This document shows positions 63,120 to 64,000 of a DNA stretch of 64,000 nucleotides, piece after piece (position 1 is the stretch's first letter; each line of letters opens with the position of its first letter). The position numbers were made by a program, and so were the translations under genes. Below the pieces are notes generated by a model. It did no database searches. It saw only the letters and a program-made list of their open reading frames with translations, and was not told the DNA's origin. Location: the NCBI GenBank assembly GCA_963575745.1, contig CAUYUJ010008114.1:145672-209671 (forward strand), read 5' to 3'. This stretch comes from Prorocentrum cordatum (Eukaryota; Sar; Dinophyceae; Prorocentrales; Prorocentraceae).

Positions 63120-63653
63120 GTGGCTTCACCGTCTCCGTCCTCTTTAGGGGGCGGCCGACACCCAATCTATGTTCAACGCTTTCCTGCGTCATGCTTCTAC
63201 CTACTGCTTCCGATCGATGGGTATTGGTGTCTGGATGTTTTCGATGGGAAGGCAATGCTCGCAGCGAAACCGTCGGCGAATCGTGCGCAGAGCAGGGAGG
63301 AGAAACCACACGGACCCCATACTTGGCGTTCACTAAACGGCCCTGGGCGTTCACTAAACAGCCCTGCCCTGTTCGATTCCTTCTTCGGGTGCGTCTACTC
63401 CACTGAATGGGTCGGGCGCTCTGGGGGCACCGTAATGACAAGAGCAGGCCGCCAGGCCTGTGGGGACACATCTGCACAGGAGCACGATTCATCGTCCGAG
63501 GTCAAAGGCGTTGCCTGGTACAGCTGTGATCGAGCGCCGCCGCACGCGGCTGCGCACGGCGCGCGGCCGTCGGCATCTCGGTTTGCGCTGCCAGTGGCCT
63601 GGCACGGCAGGGACGCAGTCGCGCACGGACCGCCCCCAGAGGTGGACCGGTGA
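63120..63653 (+). other. Open frame of 177 codons, unknown
   Basis: Reads FPASCFYLLLPIDGYWCLDV, then FDSFFGCVYSTEWVGRSGGT; fairly balanced composition. It includes a short direct duplication GCGTTCACTAAACGGCCCTG / GCGTTCACTAAACAGCCCTG at about 63,328-63,370. No domain, splice context or neighbour supports a gene. The 425-codon frame that overlaps it upstream runs through F1 and F3 elements and is therefore fortuitous. Confidence 0.22.
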
Positions 63654-64000
63654 GGCTGGTCTCGGCTGGCCCCCAGGGTAGTCCACGGCGGTGTCAGCCC
63701 TCTTCTCCGACTCTGGGCGGGCTGTTGAGACCGCCCCGGGCTATTAACACACTCCTTCCATACCTTTTGGGCGGTCGGCGAGGAGGGAAGAGGTCGAGGG
63801 AGAGCTGCCCCCTCCATTGGCGAGGCCTCTTGCTCGCGCGTGCCCGCTGAGCCCGCGGGGGCCCTGCCGCGGCCAGTCGGAGCTGCCACCCCTGCGGCAG
63901 CCCATGTGCACCCCCGAGGCCTTGCCGACGGAGGGGTTGGCATCGCTCGGACGTGTGCATATCTTCTCTCGGCGCGGACCACCGCGAAGCACCCTGGACC
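63654..64000. other. Unique GC-rich sequence to window end
   Basis: No feature recognised on either strand. Confidence 0.3.

Noticed and set aside
62129-63406. Plus-strand 425-codon gene
   Set aside because: The frame runs through F3, a split F1 element and unrelated sequence, so continuity is fortuitous.

Overview
The window looks like nuclear DNA of a dinoflagellate. The evidence is high and uneven G+C, very large simple-sequence and satellite content, very sparse coding sequence, degenerate GGCCTCTTGGG-type repeats, a decayed tyrosine-recombinase retroelement whose protein blocks resemble elements I recall from dinoflagellate genomes, a gene-like exon set with purine/pyrimidine-rich introns, and a 12-base match to the dinoflagellate spliced leader. 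A Prorocentrum-like source is my guess; nothing here fixes the genus. I saw no rRNA, tRNA, CRISPR array or prokaryotic operon.

Architecture. The dominant object is a roughly 20-kb palindrome present twice in the same orientation. Copy B is complete (about 27,811-48,491, centre near 38,010). Copy A (1-12,992, centre near 2,570) enters the window part-way along its left arm. Reading outward from the centre, each arm carries a 65-bp satellite whose unit is itself a 36-nt palindrome, (GAC/GTC)n, a TGTCCGG heptamer satellite, GGA/GAT tracts, more triplet and heptamer repeats, a 47-bp satellite, a 68-bp satellite, a smaller nested palindrome with about 1 kb of spacer, the 68-bp satellite again in reverse, an ATGCA-like tract, a GAG tract, and an end module. 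Copies A and B are nearly identical at matching positions, while the two arms of one copy have diverged, so an old palindrome was duplicated recently. The central segment is flipped between the copies. Both copies stop at the same right-hand base against unrelated flanks. I see no convincing gene inside the palindromes.

Between the copies (12,993-27,810) lies a plus-strand, heavily frameshifted retroelement (about 12,993-22,435). Its remnants run in order: a gag-like region, reverse transcriptase, an RNase H-like region, an unassigned very GC-rich stretch, and a tyrosine recombinase. That is the DIRS plan. After it come GAT and GAG tracts, an alternating purine-pyrimidine tract, a 100-base assembly gap, and small dispersed inverted-repeat elements.

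Right of copy B (48,492-64,000) is a repeat-rich region with three families of short inverted-repeat elements (called F1 fold-back, F2 and F3 here), an 89-bp satellite, GGCCTCTTGGG-type degenerate repeats, and the only convincing cellular gene: a plus-strand, intron-containing membrane protein with a PAN/apple-like module (about 57,838-59,531), possibly followed by another plus-strand exon at 60,081. One F1 element (60,773-60,973) can be defined to the base because the window also holds an uninserted copy of its target. No pathway or cooperating gene set is visible; this is mostly a landscape of repeats and mobile elements.
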